Shown here piece after piece: positions 36,501 to 51,198 of a DNA stretch of 64,000 bases. Source of the DNA: Thamnaconus septentrionalis (taxonomy: Eukaryota > Chordata > Actinopteri > Tetraodontiformes > Monacanthidae); contig CM020514.1 in NCBI GenBank assembly GCA_009823395.1, positions 5,921,966-5,985,965 on the forward strand, in the 5' to 3' direction. Under the pieces are notes generated by a model. The model saw only the letters and a program-made list of their open reading frames with translations, had not been told where the DNA came from and ran no database searches. Position numbers and translations under genes: made by a program. How positions within the stretch are numbered: position 1 is the stretch's first letter; every line of letters starts with the position of its first letter.

Positions 36501-39500
36501 TGACGTAGGCCTCATGGGAATAAATATTTACAAAATAAAAAAAAAAATATCAATCTGTCAAATCTGTTGTTTCATTTGAAAATGATATTTAGGTGTGTTT
36601 GATGATGTCGCAAAAAAAGGATGTGAGGCCAATACTTTGGGTATGACAGGAAAACTACAGAGAACGTCGAACAGAGGGGGCGCCAAAAAAGGAATAAATG
36701 TTTAAATTACGTCGGGGGGGAGGGAGAAAGAGTGAGTGGGCCAACATTTTTGTCTGTATTCCGCTGTGAAAAACCTGGAGCCGTTTAAAGGTTTTTACTG
36801 CGGGCATAAATCTGCGTGACGTTTCATCTCCGAGCGCTAGCGTCGCGTCGCGCTCGGGCCCCGTCGCAAAGGAAACCAGCGCCGGTCACTGCCCCGTGTT
36901 ATTTTAGGGCCACTGACAACACCCCACCCCCCCCGCCCGGCCATTAGCGAGTCGGGCTAATCGTCTCGCCTCTCGCCGTGACTGTAAAGTCATTCATACA
37001 TCACATCGCTACGGGACCAAAACCCAACAAATGAGCTGTATCAACCGGCCAGGCAATAAAGAGCGCTCGGCAGACACAAGTGACGGCACTTCGGTGCTTA
37101 ATTTGAGAATTAGCAGCACCGGCTTGCCCTTTTATGATATTATTTTTTTCTTAAATTTCCTTCCAGTGTGGAATCTGTCAGTCACGTTTGACTCCAAATA
37201 GTGTCTTAATGCTCAAATGTTTCATTTTGTTACGACTGCTGGTGTATTAGTTTGGTGCTGCTTGTTGCTGTTTTTGTTTTTATTTACTACTTAAGGATAT
37301 AAACCCAGTAGATCACTGCACGTCAAGAAAAAACTACGCATGGTTTGGGCCTGAAATCAGATGCTCTTCAATGTCCTTGATTGCTTTTCGGCCTTGATCC
37401 CTGGGTCTCAAAATATGGTCTTTGGTTCGAAAACCATTTCAGCAAATCACGGGCGATCTTTTCCTCCGTCTGTCTGTGCACGCCGCGCATTATTGCATTT
37501 GGCAGAAGATAAAGCAGTGGTTCTCTTTCCGTTTTTGCTTGCTTGTCAATAACCTTTCTTTATAAAACGCTTTCAAAATCAAAGCTCCACAGGAGTTATG
37601 ACAGCTGGGGGGAAGAAAAGAAGAAGAAGGAGAAGAAGAAAAATCGAAAACATCCAAGTCATAAAATCTTCAGGAAGAGGAGAAAAATTAAGAGGGAACA
37701 TTAATTTTGGGGGGCATAAAAAGATCCCTGAAAGGCACACATTTCATTTACAAGAACTCTTAAAAGTCACAAAGAGTAAATCTTGGGAGGGTTGCTGATT
37801 AAAGGCTCTTTTGACTACAGCCACTCAGCAGCCTTGAGACCTACAGGTCTACAACTAACTGAAGCAACCACAGGCTTATTCTAGCCTGTTGATCTGAAGC
37901 GTGCTCATCATCTTAACAGGTTCTTTAATTTTATATTAATTATTCTTCATTTATAGCTTTTCCTCACGGTGGTTCAGCCCTCTTTCCAAATCAAACAGGA
38001 ATCACTTTTAACTTTAACGCCAGGACTCGGTGCTGCAACAAGTGGCTGGACTCTGTTGAGCCCTCAGTGTTCACACGTCAGCAGTGTTGTTGGGATTACT
38101 CCATAAAAGTAATCAAACTACTGATTACTGATTACTCCTTAAAAAGTAATCTAATTACTTCTTGAACTACTTTGTTTCATAAGTAATGAATTACTAATTA
38201 CTTTAGTTAAAAAAAGATAAAGTAACAGTTGCTCAGTGCTTTGGATTGAACTTTATAAAGTGAAAATTTTGCTATTCCAAATATTGCTCTCGAATGAATG
38301 TTTGTCTGAACACAAACTGCACATTTCACAGTACAAACTCATGTACAACACTGGCCCAAATTGTTAAAATAATCTGCAACGTCGTTGTTTTTGGTTGTTT
38401 TTCTAAATTTCCGACATTTTGTGGATAATAAGACATTTTTAGCTTGCAAAATATTTATTCAAAAAAGTAACGGAATTGTTACTTGATAAAGTAATTATGA
38501 TGTAATTGCCAGTTTTGCCACAGTAATCCCGTTACATTACTCCATTAAGAAAAGTAGTTTAATTACAGTAGCGGATTACTTAGTAATAGATTACTCGCCA
38601 ACACTGCACGTCAGTGCCTGATGATAAAAATAAACACATTTTTAAGTGAAAAACCCAGAAGTGGAATTCTGGATTGCGCTGCAGGAGTAAACTAGAGCTT
38701 TTGTGCCGAACCGTAACCAGACTAACTTTCTGGCTGTGGCCACTTCACTGACGGTAAATTGTAATCCTCCAGCACACCGTGGGGAGAAAGAGTGCCTTCA
38801 CTTCCTCTCTCGCTCTTTCCCTCACAACCTCTGCTCTCTGCACTCTTGGCTTCTTCCTGTTTCAATATCTTCATGTTTCAACGTTGGTTCCAGAAGTGAC
38901 GTGTAAATGATTTCCTGTCCCTGTGGGACCTGCAATGTGACACTTTACGTCACGGAGGGCAGATGTAATGATAGCAGTGTGTGTGAAAGTGCCAAGTCTC
39001 TTCTGAACTGACCGGACACTGAGAACACTGAGAAGATCTGGATGAAAGAAAATAAAGCAGGCAATGGATTCTCCTGGACTGAGTGGCCAATAGGAGGCTT
39101 ACTGTTAGCCAAACAAGTTCTTCTTCACCTGATGGCACTCAGCCACCAGTACCTGCACTGTTTGAGCTATGTTTCTATTTTAGCTTCGCTTTTTTTTTTT
39201 CCTTTTTAATATGTATATATAATACAACTCTGAATTCCCTGCATTTCCACTGAGTGATGATGTTTGCACAAAACAAAATTCAGTTTTTTTCCCTCTAGCA
39301 TTGTCATTCCAAGAATCATGGAGAAGCGGATGTTCCCCACAATCCATTGCATATGTTTTTGCCAAGCCATGTCTTTTTTTTTTTTTTCCTGGCTTGAAAT
39401 AAAACGTCATTATCTCAAGATCAGTATGTATTTTCTGACCTTTGCAAGTCACTTTGGTCCCTGGTTGACCATACTTTTCCAGAATCAATCAAAATTGATT

Positions 39501-42449
39501 AAAGTCATGCTGTTTTTATTTATTTATTTATTGTTTTATTTATTTATTTTCTTTAGCTTTATTGTCTTAGGGGGGGAACTGACACATTTCCATGAAGTGC
39601 ATTTTCATTTCTCAATTCCAGTTTGCAGTATTTCCAGATTAATTGAGCGGTTAATAAAGGTAGCAAATCAATGCCTGTTGTTGTTTTTGACTTACTTTTG
39701 CATATGATGACTTTTTAGAAAAAGGATGCATGAGTATAGAAAAGTTGGGTTTTTTTTTTCTATCAATCTGTTTTATCAATTTAATCTGTGCAAAGTGGCT
39801 AATATAGCACACATATATATATTCATATATATGCGTGCAGAGCGAGAGATGTAAAGATGATAGAGAGAAGCCGTCTGCTGACTGAGTTACAGTGTGTGAC
39901 CAATTACGCGGCTGCATCAGCATAATTATGCAAAAGCAGCAGTATGACGGCTCAAAGGTCGGCGTCTTGGCACTGCAACAATGTCCGCGGGAGATTAAAC
40001 ACAGTGCCAAATTGAACCGGACGGAGCGAGAGCTTTTAAAGTGGCCACAGCGCAGTTCCAGCCACTGCGCAAAACAAATCCAGACGGGGTGACGAGCCAC
40101 ACGTGAGGATTAATTCATTTTCTCCCTCTTGCCGGACAAATATCTCATCCTCTGTTATCTTTTCATCTGTAGCTTTTCTGCAGCGAAACTCTTAACGCGG
40201 CTCCATAAATCAAACGGCCCTATTGTTTGCAAAATGAAAAAAGATGTCTGAAATATCTGTGCACCAATAATGTGGACCAGATGAGGGGGCTGCTTTCATG
40301 TTCCCGCGGCTTCTGGTGGCTCACCCAAACCCCCCCACCCCCGCACCCACCACCAGCACGAGCACCACCATCCACTCTCCCTCCTCGCCTCCTCCACATA
40401 CATTATATATGCATATCGTTAGCCTAATAGCATAGCTGCCTGAGTCATATTTGAACGTTTTCGCAAAACACGAAAAAACACATTTTCTAGCAAGAACATT
40501 GGTAAAGTTAGACAGATATAACAATTTGGCCAAAAAATGACTTAGGCAATTATGCTAGTAGGCTAACGATATGATCATTTGGGATCAGAGGGGGAAAGAA
40601 ATGCACTTCATCTCACAGCGTCAGCAGGTGGAAGAGCCATTTTGACCGTCACGTGCTACAGTGGTTTGTGCAGATTTCAGTCTGAAAGCAGGTCGTGAGC
40701 ATGTGTCATGGGCATGTATCTGTTTATCAATTGACAAATTAAAATAAAAGTTCTCCTGAACGACATGCAACAATTAATGCGGACATTAATTCAACCCGTG
40801 CCAATATTCCGCAAATGTACTATTCTACGTGACTTTTTTTTTTTTCCCAGAGTTCAGAGAGAATCTATTTTTGTGCTTTGGTTTCTCAGTTCTCAAATTT
40901 TCTGGCGCATTGTGCAAATGTACTTCACAGATGTCTTCTGACAACAATTTGTGCCTCCGTTCTGTCAGCGAGCTGCCAAAAAACTCCTTCTGCTTGCTCC
41001 ACTTTTCAGAACGCGTGCGCGCACTGATCTCTCTCCCAGGTTAGCGGCCACCCTAAAAACCGAGTGTTAGCTCCGCCCCTCTGAGCCCACCTTGTTTTTA
41101 GCCTCTTGCAAAACGTGTAGAAGGGCCAACAGATGATCAGTTCACAAGCTAAAACACAGCATGTTAGCGTCAGACTCTAAACAGACACTAAACAGAGGGC
41201 TAACAATGCTCTTTCGGGAACACAGAGAGGTATTTTTTGGATAATACGTTATGTTTGCACTCCAGGAACAACCATGAATGTGGGCCATTCAAAAAAAACA
41301 ATGATTCGAATGACAAAAGAAAACATTGACTATCTTTGCACTATATTACTATATCACTGGTATTAAACTTGTGCAGCTAGTGACTGATGCATTAGTGTCG
41401 TACCTGTTCCGGCCCGAGTCCCGAAATCCTTTAGCAAACGGGTTGCGGTCGATCTTTAGTCTGGTAATCTGCAGGAAGGGGGAAAAAAACATGGGGATTA
41501 GAATGTTTTTAGATGTTTGTAATTATTTCAGGTTAACGCGAATGCGGCAAAAGGCTTCCTCGCGGCAACATGTGCGCCGGGTTTTCGCAGTGAATTGCAG
41601 TGAGATTAGGAGCCATAACTCATCCTTTGTTTTATTTCCTTTTTGGTGCAAAAGACGTTATTGGCTTCCGCCATGAGATTGAGAATTGCCAGTAGGATTA
41701 AGCGTGGATGGGAGGAACAGTTTTTTCCCACCTCACTTTGGAGCAAAGTTGCGGAAAAACAAAACAAAACATTGGATTGAATCATTGAGATAATTGCGTT
41801 TCTGCGGAACTCGCGAGAACAGATGATGTTGCTGGGTTCCCAAAGTTCTGTTTTTTATGGTTATACTTGACAAAAACAGTGAAAAGACATGCAAAGTGGT
41901 TGTATCTCTACCAAGTCATTAGAGGGGATATAAGGGGTGGAAATAAACAAGTTGTTCCTGGAAAACCCTGGAAGACTTGTGACCAGGGTGATCAGGTGCA
42001 GGCGTGAACGTGTACCTGCTGGTTCTGGTAAGCGGTGACGGTGGTGAAGACGGTCTCGGGGAAGCTGAAGGTCTTGACCCCTTCCCCGCTGGGCACGGGC
42101 TTGTTGGGGGACAGCTCGCTGCTGAAGTCCTTCCTGACGACGTGAACGCGAGGCTGGTACTTGTGCATGGAGTGGAGGATGATCTGGTGGGGCAGCGGGA
42201 GAGAAGTTGGGGTTAAGTGTTATCCACAGAGAGCGGTCAGCGGAGGTTTATATTACATTTCAGAGGGGGGAAGGAAGGGAGGAAAAAACATGAAAAACAA
42301 AACATCTGTATTATGTTTGAAATTTTGTTCCAGCATTAAAGGCCCAGTGTGTAAGATATTGCAGCATCTAATGGTTAGGCAGCCACAGCCCAAACAGTGT
42401 CAATGTAATGCTCTGATCCATACATACACATTCTTCATATGTGTGTGTG

Positions 42450-42512
<63 letters not shown>

Positions 42513-45500
42513 ATATGTATTTATGTATATATTATATGCATACATATATGTACATATGTACATGTAAAAGCACTGCATGTATACATACTGTATATGTATA
42601 TACACACATATGTATACTATATATATTTATATATATACATATAGCGACATTGAGAATGGATGGATGGTACATATGCATACATACAGTATATGTACATATG
42701 TACATTAAAAGGCCCTGCATGTATGCATATATGTATATATATACATATGAATACATATATACATATATTTGTGTTTATATTTATGTATATATATATTTAC
42801 ATAGCAACAGGAACTAAAACAGTGAAGAGTATCATGAATCCCTGTATGAGTCCCCCCCAAAAAAAAAAAAAGAAAATGCAATATATTCAAATCCTCTCCG
42901 GCATCAATTAGCCCCACTGATCCTCTGTCACGGCTGCACGGCCCCCAGCGGAAACCATTTTCATGCAGCAGTGGCGGCGGCGGCGGCGGCAGCGCTCGCT
43001 GGAGGGCCGAGCGTTCCGGTTCAGCGCGGAGGGAGGGGAGGCGTCAGCCGGTGGCGGCCGGAGCTCCGCCTCGGGGGCCACTCGGCCTGCTGCTGATTAA
43101 TCTGAGAGTGAGAAAAACCTCTCGGAGCCAAGCACCCAGCCGCCATCCAACTCAGATGTGATGGAGGTGGGATGGGGGGGAGGGGGGGGTTGTTTTCAAA
43201 TTTCAAAGAGCTAGCGAAGCAGAGCCGCGCAGCCTGAGCTCATGTGAGGAGGCTCGCTGGCCGTTCACGGCACATCAGCTATCAAGTCCAGCTCAAATGC
43301 AATTAGGCTGATTAATTCGTGTTCACACTTCTAACAGTAGTTGAGAGCATTCCACCAATCCCCCCCCCCCCCGCGCAAAAGCGCAACAGTTTCGCCGTTA
43401 TTAAAACACATCTGAAAAAGCCTCGGCCAAGCGGCGGCCGCCGCCTGACTCGCTCCTCTGTTTCAGCTTTCTCACAGGAAATAGGCGACAGACCTCGAGC
43501 CAACCAGCCACTAATAATTTCCTCATGAAACGAGCGGCTGCAAAGGTTTGCATACGTGATCCTAAGGTGGCCAAAGAGCTGCTAAATATAGTCGCTCACG
43601 CACCGAGCAGCGTGCCGTTCGCAGCTCGATAGACGGTCAAAAACATCCTGAGTGTGAGCGAGAGTTGCTGCGAGTCTTTTAAGCACTGCTGTGAATAGGA
43701 AAAAATGTTTTTTTCCCCATTTCCATCTGTTTCAGTCATTAACTAACTAAATAAATAAACAAATTGTTTTTATTGCCATCAAATTTTTGCTTTAATTCTG
43801 TGATTTAATCCAGTTATATCCCAGCCTGATGAAACACACATGAAAGTATGAACTGTCGTCAGCATTTTTCTATCATTATTCTTCTTCTTTTGTTCTTGAC
43901 CGACGGATGCCTCATCGAGAGGGCTGTTTTTGTTTGTTTGGATAGGTTTTTTTTTGTTTTTTTTCTTACAGCGATTGAAAATACGAAGACGTAAGCGCCT
44001 CTTGGATGTCAACGTCCCACATGTTTGTCAGGTGACGTACAAGAAGTTAGCGCCTAGGGGATTTGTTGTTGATCCTGCTGCGGGAGATAGAACAAGCATT
44101 AGCACTCGTCCCCTTCAGCTTCATACGGTTTGTGTTTCCGACTGCGGAGCCAGGGCGGGAGGACGAGGAACGAGGTGCCGAGCTTTCCCACACAGGAAAC
44201 TCCAGAATTAATTTCCTTTGGCCTCTGAAGCCCCCTCCGGGGGAAAGCGGAGCAGGGGTGAAGTTAGCCCTCGCTCTGATGTGATCCCTCGCCCACTACG
44301 ACCCATGTGTTATTACATTTGTCGCCGCCGAGCCGATGTGATCATCGGCTTGGCCGTGACCGAGCGGGAAGGCTTTTTTTTTTGTTTTTTGTTTTTTTCA
44401 TCCACACACGGCTTGTTATGCGAAACAGGAAACCGCCGTTCCCGCCACAACCTCTGAATGTTCCTACGCTGCTTTCCTACTCACTAGCGTTAGCGTCGTC
44501 AGCCGGCTCGATCTGTGAGGGGGGAGCTCGCTTTTCAGTGAAGGCACCGATTAGAGGCATTTCAGACTTGAATTAGCTGCCCGGTCGCAGTGGGAGGGAG
44601 GGACAGTCGGCTGGTTTAGCGCTCGGATAAATTAGCTTAATTTTGGCCAGCTGATAATCTCACTCAGTGAAACATCAACCTCTCCTGGGGAAACCAAATG
44701 AAGCTAACATTGACCTGAATTGACTGATCTGATTAGCTTTGCAGAAAATGTTGCAGAAAACCCTGTGAAAACACTTGAGGTTCAATGTAGTGACATTGAT
44801 CTATTTTTTTTTTTTTTACGATGACTTAAAATCGCATTTTACGCAACACATGGAGATGGAAATTGATCCTTTGTGATGTCACAAAGGGCAGTGATACCCC
44901 TTCAGTACACACTCTGGCAGGTGTTGGCTCCATCCTCTAAGACCACCTTGATTTTTAACTGCTTCCTGAACACATGTAAGCTCCCCAATAAGTTTTGCTT
45001 GTGGCACGAGGTGAGCACTTAAGTATTTCCACACGAGGCTGCAAACAGAGGGCTAAATTTGGTGTTTTGAAGGGACCTTTCTTGAGTCAGGGATTTCAAA
45101 TAGAGATCTGAGAAGGCAACCTTTGATGCAATGCCCATTGAAAACGTAAGACCGTAAGACAAGTTGTGCCAGCCTATTCCTTGCCACTAGGGGGCTCTTG
45201 AAGAACTTGATTGAAACAATGCTATGCTATGAAACACTGGAGGATGGTCTTCAAGTTGAATTCCACTAATGTGAGAGATGGTAAATAATGCTAAAACTAG
45301 CTATCGAATATTTGGGTAATCAATTATTTTATTGATTATTCCATCCGTCGCAGAGTCCGTGCGAAACGTGAGCCTTAAATTTAATTAAACGACGCCTCAG
45401 GGCGGATGAAATTCCTGAATTATTTTTTGTAACCGAGTTACTTGAATTACTTGAGGAATCGTTGCAGTCTTAGCTAAAACTATGTTTTTTTTATTCAAAC

Positions 45501-48408
45501 TTGGCATTCGTAGAACTGCAACTGAGCAACGAAAAACCTTGCAGCGGCGACATAATGTGCTGCACGATCTTTTTAATTTTCCAATTTTTTTCCCCCCAAA
45601 TCGCTTTGAATACACTTTTTGAAACCCCCGGGGGCCAATCCGAAGCTGGCTCGCTTTTCTCCCAGACCCCATTTCAAGCCGCATGAAGTGCAAATACGGG
45701 ACTCCCTTTTCGCTCGCCGCCCACTTGCTGATTAAACATGAGGAGGGCAGTAAATCAGACAAATTGCGGCCGCGCTTGTTGCGCTGCAGTTAAACATTTC
45801 ACCTACGAAACCCACATTACACATCTGAGGCGGCCAGGAGCCAATGAGAAGGCTGAGTCGTGGCCCCCCGCCCGCCTTTGCCTCCGTTACTGTCTGGCGG
45901 CGAGCGAGGTCGTAAATCTGGGAGATTGTGGTCAGAGTCAAATTTTCGCCCCGGCGAGGGAGCGGCTGCCCGGGCGCACGACTGCAAATCACATTCAATC
46001 ATTAAGTGCCTTTAATGAAACGGTTTCGCGACCAAAAGCGTCGCAGGGCCTCGCAGGAAATGAATATTATATATTAAAAAACAAGGGGCTGGGGGTTGGG
46101 ATCCCAGGCCTCTAAATGTCGCTCCACGCTAATCCGCAGACCTCGTAATGAGCAGCCCGGGCGGATTGTTTTGCAGACGTGCGAGCGTGGGAGGGCGAGC
46201 GAGGGAGCGAGGGAGCGAGGGAGCGAGGGATCGATTCGTGGCCAGAGCCGGTCTGGAGAAGGAGAGCGAGGCCCGGCTGTTAAGGAAACCAGTCGAGGGC
46301 GTTTGGAGTCCAACGGCCGCGGCGGCGCTCCGAGCGCTGCCCCTCGCTGCCACCGACCCGTGAAATGACAGAAAGGAAAGAAATTAAACTAATGAGTAAC
46401 AGCTCGAGGGGTTCTGACATAATGACGGATTCAGGGGCTGGAACATCTTGAATTGTGTTCAGCTTTCGGTGATTTGTATTAGATCCCAATCAAAAGTGAA
46501 GTTTTTGCGAGTTTTTTTTTTTCTTCCCCCCCCCTTCCCTCCTCCCACTGCCGGTTTTAAAAGTCATCTTTTGTGGTTCCCAGCAATGAAACTTTGAAAT
46601 CACATGTGCTGAGTCAGATCGAGGTTTTTTGGGGGTTTTTTCTCTCCCCTCCCCCTCCCCCCACCCTTTGTTGTGACAGATGTGTAAGACTCTGAATGTC
46701 TCTTACGTGTCCCTGGTCGTCCAGTTCGTTGTTGGTGAGCTTCAGCTTGTCGAAACTGACCACCTGCCGCATCCAGGTGTCCCCCGACGCCAGGGAGTCC
46801 GGGTGGACGTAGGCGCGCGGCGGCACGGGGGAGTCGGCGTTCCCGGCCACCATCCACTTGGAGCTGTGGTACACGTACCTGGGAGGCGAGGAGCAGCGTC
46901 AGTGAGCAAACACGCACAATCCAAATACTGTTCAATTTATTTATTTATTTTTATTTCATTTATTTTTGTTATTTTTTACAGTGGACAGCCCAGTCATCAA
47001 TGAAAAATATTCAGATCCTGTTATCCTGCATATTTGGACTTTGCAGCAGATAAATATAGGTTGTTATCAGGGTTTAAAACCTTCATCATACAGGGTTTGC
47101 CAAGGCTGAAGACTTCATAATATACTATGGGATAATACAAGAAAAAATAAATATAATAAAAAAATTTAAAATATATATATATATTTTTTTTAATAATTAC
47201 AGATTAATTTTAACTCACAAATTAAAGAAAAATTAATCTAAATCTAAATGTTTAATGTGTTTGACCATTTCAAGTTGCAGCAGCCCATAGTTGTGACATT
47301 ATTAGACAAATTTAAAAATTCCAGAACTGAATTTTCAGATGTAGAAATAAATGATCCGATATCCGCATTCTTATATATGATACGATTTTAACGTAAAGGT
47401 GTGAGGAACTGTAACTTGTCTTGACTTTGGTCTAAAATGACAAATCGTCTTTTTGTCTTTAATGAGGCTGTAGGGTCTCATACCTTGCCTAAAAGGCTCG
47501 ACATAAAAACTATATTTACAAACTGCTATATTTTATTCTCTGAGCCTTGCCAACTGCCATCTGATCTTTCAGACTCAGGTTTCAAAGCGATACGTTCCCG
47601 CTCGTCACCTTCCTGCTTTGAACGGAATAAAACGTCGAAACTGACTCTGAATGTTGGAGGTTCCTGCGGCAGAAAGAGTCTCATCCGAGCCGCAGCGCCT
47701 GCCCTCTTCCTACAAACTGAAAACACACCACGCTGCCACAACACCACTGTCTTAAAAAACAAAAAATCTCATCTGTTGCTTCTTTATCGCGCTTGATTTT
47801 TTTTTGTCTTTTCTTTTCTCCACACAAGACCGCCATAAAATATTCCATATGGGGCCTGACACTCGGCGTCGGCCGCATACTTTTCAATTAAGGCCCCGTC
47901 ATAACATTTGATGATGCTGCGAGGGTTTTGGCACTCTTGGGGGCGTCGCGACCGTTAATCAGCAGGAGGTAGGGGAGGGAGGGATAGGGAGACGGAGAGG
48001 AAGACAAGGACGAGGCGTTAAAAAGCAGAGGGGAAGAGGGGAGCGAGAGGAGGACGGAGGGAAAGAGGGACGGAAATAAAGAAAAACAGACGGCGTTGGA
48101 ATGAAGAGAAGAGGACGGAGGAAGAGCCGAAGTGATCAGCGTTGGACGTCGAACGATAAAGGGAAGGAATGCGGGGGGGGGCAGGTGAGGGAGGAAGTCG
48201 TCACGACAGGGACAGGAAGAGAGAGAGAAAGAGAAGTGGGGGTGGTGGGGGGTGAGCGAGTGTGAAGCTGCAGCTGTTAGCCTTTAGTTCTGGCCTCGGT
48301 GGTGAGAGCTTAATCTGCCAGAGTCATCACTCACCCCTCAAACACGGACAAAACACTCATTTGGTCGCTTTGTTGTTGCCCCCACGGGCTGCGCCACTCT
48401 CCCGCTCG

Positions 48409-48462
<54 letters not shown>

Positions 48463-50918
48463 TAAAGCTTTATATTGATTTCCATTTACTTTTTTTCTTT
48501 TTTCGTACGGGCTCGGATCCCGACACCAAACCCGGACCGCAGCGCGACCGACTCCGACCTCAGTTCACTTGAAGCCTTCGGCCCCCTAAAAAAATTTAAC
48601 GGCGAAGCTGTGAGCGGACGGCAGAGACGTCCTCACTCCCCAAGAATGTCCTCGCTCTGCTGGGTGAAGCCTCGAGGCGGTCCTCACAGCACCAGAACAG
48701 CGCACGCTTGGTGCAGCCGTGTAATTACGTTTGAATAAAAAGGGGAAAAGTGCACGCCTCCCCGTGCCACAAGAAAGAAAAAAGGCTCGCGCATGACACT
48801 GGAAAACCCACTGTGTACAAAAAAATGCATATTTATAAAGCAAAAACAACAAATCAGGGCTTAGTTACGCTGCCTCAGTCAAAAACACTAATTCTCAGAT
48901 TTTTTTTTTAGATTTGCAGCAAACATACTGTAATTAATCCCAGCAGACAAATAATTGGAGAGATTAACAGTAAATTTGTGCATTTTCGTTTTTTCCCCCC
49001 TTTTTTGCAATTGGAAGGCTTCTTCAGATGTCTGGACCTCTGGTTCAGCCAACATGACTGAGTCACATGAGTGAGTCACACACCTGATACCTCATCTAGC
49101 GTCGGCCACTGATAGATTCCTCAGAATTTCTGCTGACGACGGAGCGGAGCACTTCAAATAATCGGCACTTTTAAGGGGAAAATAAAATAGACGCAGTAGA
49201 TGCAAGATTAATGTCAAAGCTGTACCAAAGTCTGACCTGATGCCCCGGATGGAAACATTTTCCAAAGCCAGTAAACTCATTTTGCAGGTTTACGAAGGAG
49301 CCAATGGTAGGTTTTGCGAAGGGGTGGCACTTTGAAAAGAAAAATGAATGGAAGAAAAACAGAGAAATGGTCTGTTTATTACATTCAAGGTTGGAGGGGG
49401 AAAAAATAGCAGTCGAGTCAGTTGAGGACAGGTTTTCCGTGGCTGCAAGGCACTGCCATGTTGACCTGAACTCCATCCAGAGCTGGTCAAGGGCTCGAGA
49501 AAAGCCTTCATTGCTGTTCTTTGCTCTACTTACAATTGGGGAAATACATAATTTCTAATCAAAGTGACCACACTGCAGCATCCACACCTCAGTAGCTGCT
49601 GTCTAGAGGCTACTGCACCAGCTTCCCTGACCAGACAGCTAAACCTAGACCCGTAACTGACGACTCCCTCACTTCCAATCAGCATATAGAGAAGCTTGTG
49701 ATGAAGCTGAGGATAAAACTGGGTTTTTATTTGTCGAAAAAGCGACTTGGTTGCTGCTACCTACTTGCCAGTGCTTGATTATGGAGATCTTTTATACATG
49801 AATGCTTCTGCTAAATATCTTTATACCGTGTTTCTTTGAGGTTCATTACCAACTGTAAACCACTGGCCCACCACTGTGAGCTATACTCTAAGGTTGGATG
49901 GTTTGAGGACTTTTAAATTTTTGAGGACTTTGTACTTGTTTTTTCGTAATCTGCTTGCTTACTTTTAATTTCTTTTAGCCATTTTATTTTGGTTGTGATT
50001 TATCTGCGTAAAATTTATTGTTATTATTTATTGTTTTGTATTAGCTGCTGCACATCTTGGCCATCTTGGTCTCCCTTGAAAAAGAGGTTCTTCCTCTCAG
50101 TGGTATCTACCTGGTTAAATAAAGGTTAAGTAAATAAAAATAAATTAACTGACTGTAGCTCCGCCTCTGTTTTCTAGAAGATTGCCACAAATGATTCAGA
50201 TCAGAGGTCTTCTGGACGGATCTGCACTTGGCATCTCAGCAGTACAACTCCACTGCGCGGCCACACTGCGGGACTTTGATGACCTTTAAGGGTCTGGTTC
50301 ACAAGGAGGTTGCTTTTGTGCAAGTTTGTTTGTCACGACTGTCAAGATGGAATCTCATCCAGCTTTGACCTTAACGTGGACAATTATTCTGTATGTGTCG
50401 CTATGTTTATGAATGCAAAGCGGTTTTTGTTTGCACTCAAAACGGCTTTGAAAGAATTCCAACACCTGTTTAGCGGATCTCACACAAAGCACCGCGAGCT
50501 GCGACTCAGAACCGTCGCGAAAACACACACATGCGCAGGGTGCCAGGCGTTGTGTGTAATTTCCTGTTTGGAGAGCTGTTTGGGGTTACGCTCGCCGTAG
50601 CGGGGCGAGCATCAGGCAACGCGGAAACTCAAGCTCCAAACAGGACTGGAAATCTGATTAGCCTCCCCTCGCTTTCATCTTCCATAAATCTGCCATCTGG
50701 CACCGGCGCGATCAATAAAGAGCCGACTTTATGTGACACTCTCGCTGGACAGATGGGGGTAGGGGTGGGTGGGCGGGGAGGGGTGTGGTGGGGGGGGGGG
50801 GGGGCTGACACCACAACCACAGAGCTGGCAGATACGAACAGCTTCATTCGCCCCTTTTTTCCTCAAGTCTCTCACGCGCACTCGCACGAGGAGCCTCGCG
50901 GCGTTAAGAAAGCAAAAA

Positions 50919-50967
<49 letters not shown>

Positions 50968-51152
50968 TGTGTGTGAGCTTTCTCAGCTCATCACACGCCG
51001 TATTCTGTAACAGAGGCAGGCATGCACATAAACTCTCACACGCACGCACGTTTACACACCGGCCCAGCACGGACTCTATATTAGGTTACTGTACCGACAG
51101 AGTAAAATATTACTATTGAGTTACACATTGAGAGCTAACTGGAGGTGTGTGT

Positions 51153-51198
<46 letters not shown>

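Larger units (their letters stand above)
36070..41403 (-). other. tbx15: tbx15 intron 6
   Basis: The intron is bounded by AG|GTACGA and GTCTGTCAG. It contains a hAT-derived insertion (38082-38606), candidate regulatory blocks at 36780-37130 and 39890-40250, and a dispersed-repeat segment at about 41040-41220. No coding sequence is seen. Confidence 0.85.
42184..46706 (-). other. tbx15: tbx15 intron 4
   Basis: The intron is bounded by CAC|GTAAGA and CCCCACCAG. It contains an AT/TG-rich array (42436-42800), a GGC run near 42974, two repeat remnants (44868-45056 and 45290-45475) and a candidate regulatory block (45640-46150). No additional exon is seen. Confidence 0.85.

Noticed and set aside
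42161..42817. A 218-codon frame rich in YIYIYI/HTHTYM
   Set aside because: Translation of the TA/TG microsatellite array, although its start overlaps the antisense of exon 5.
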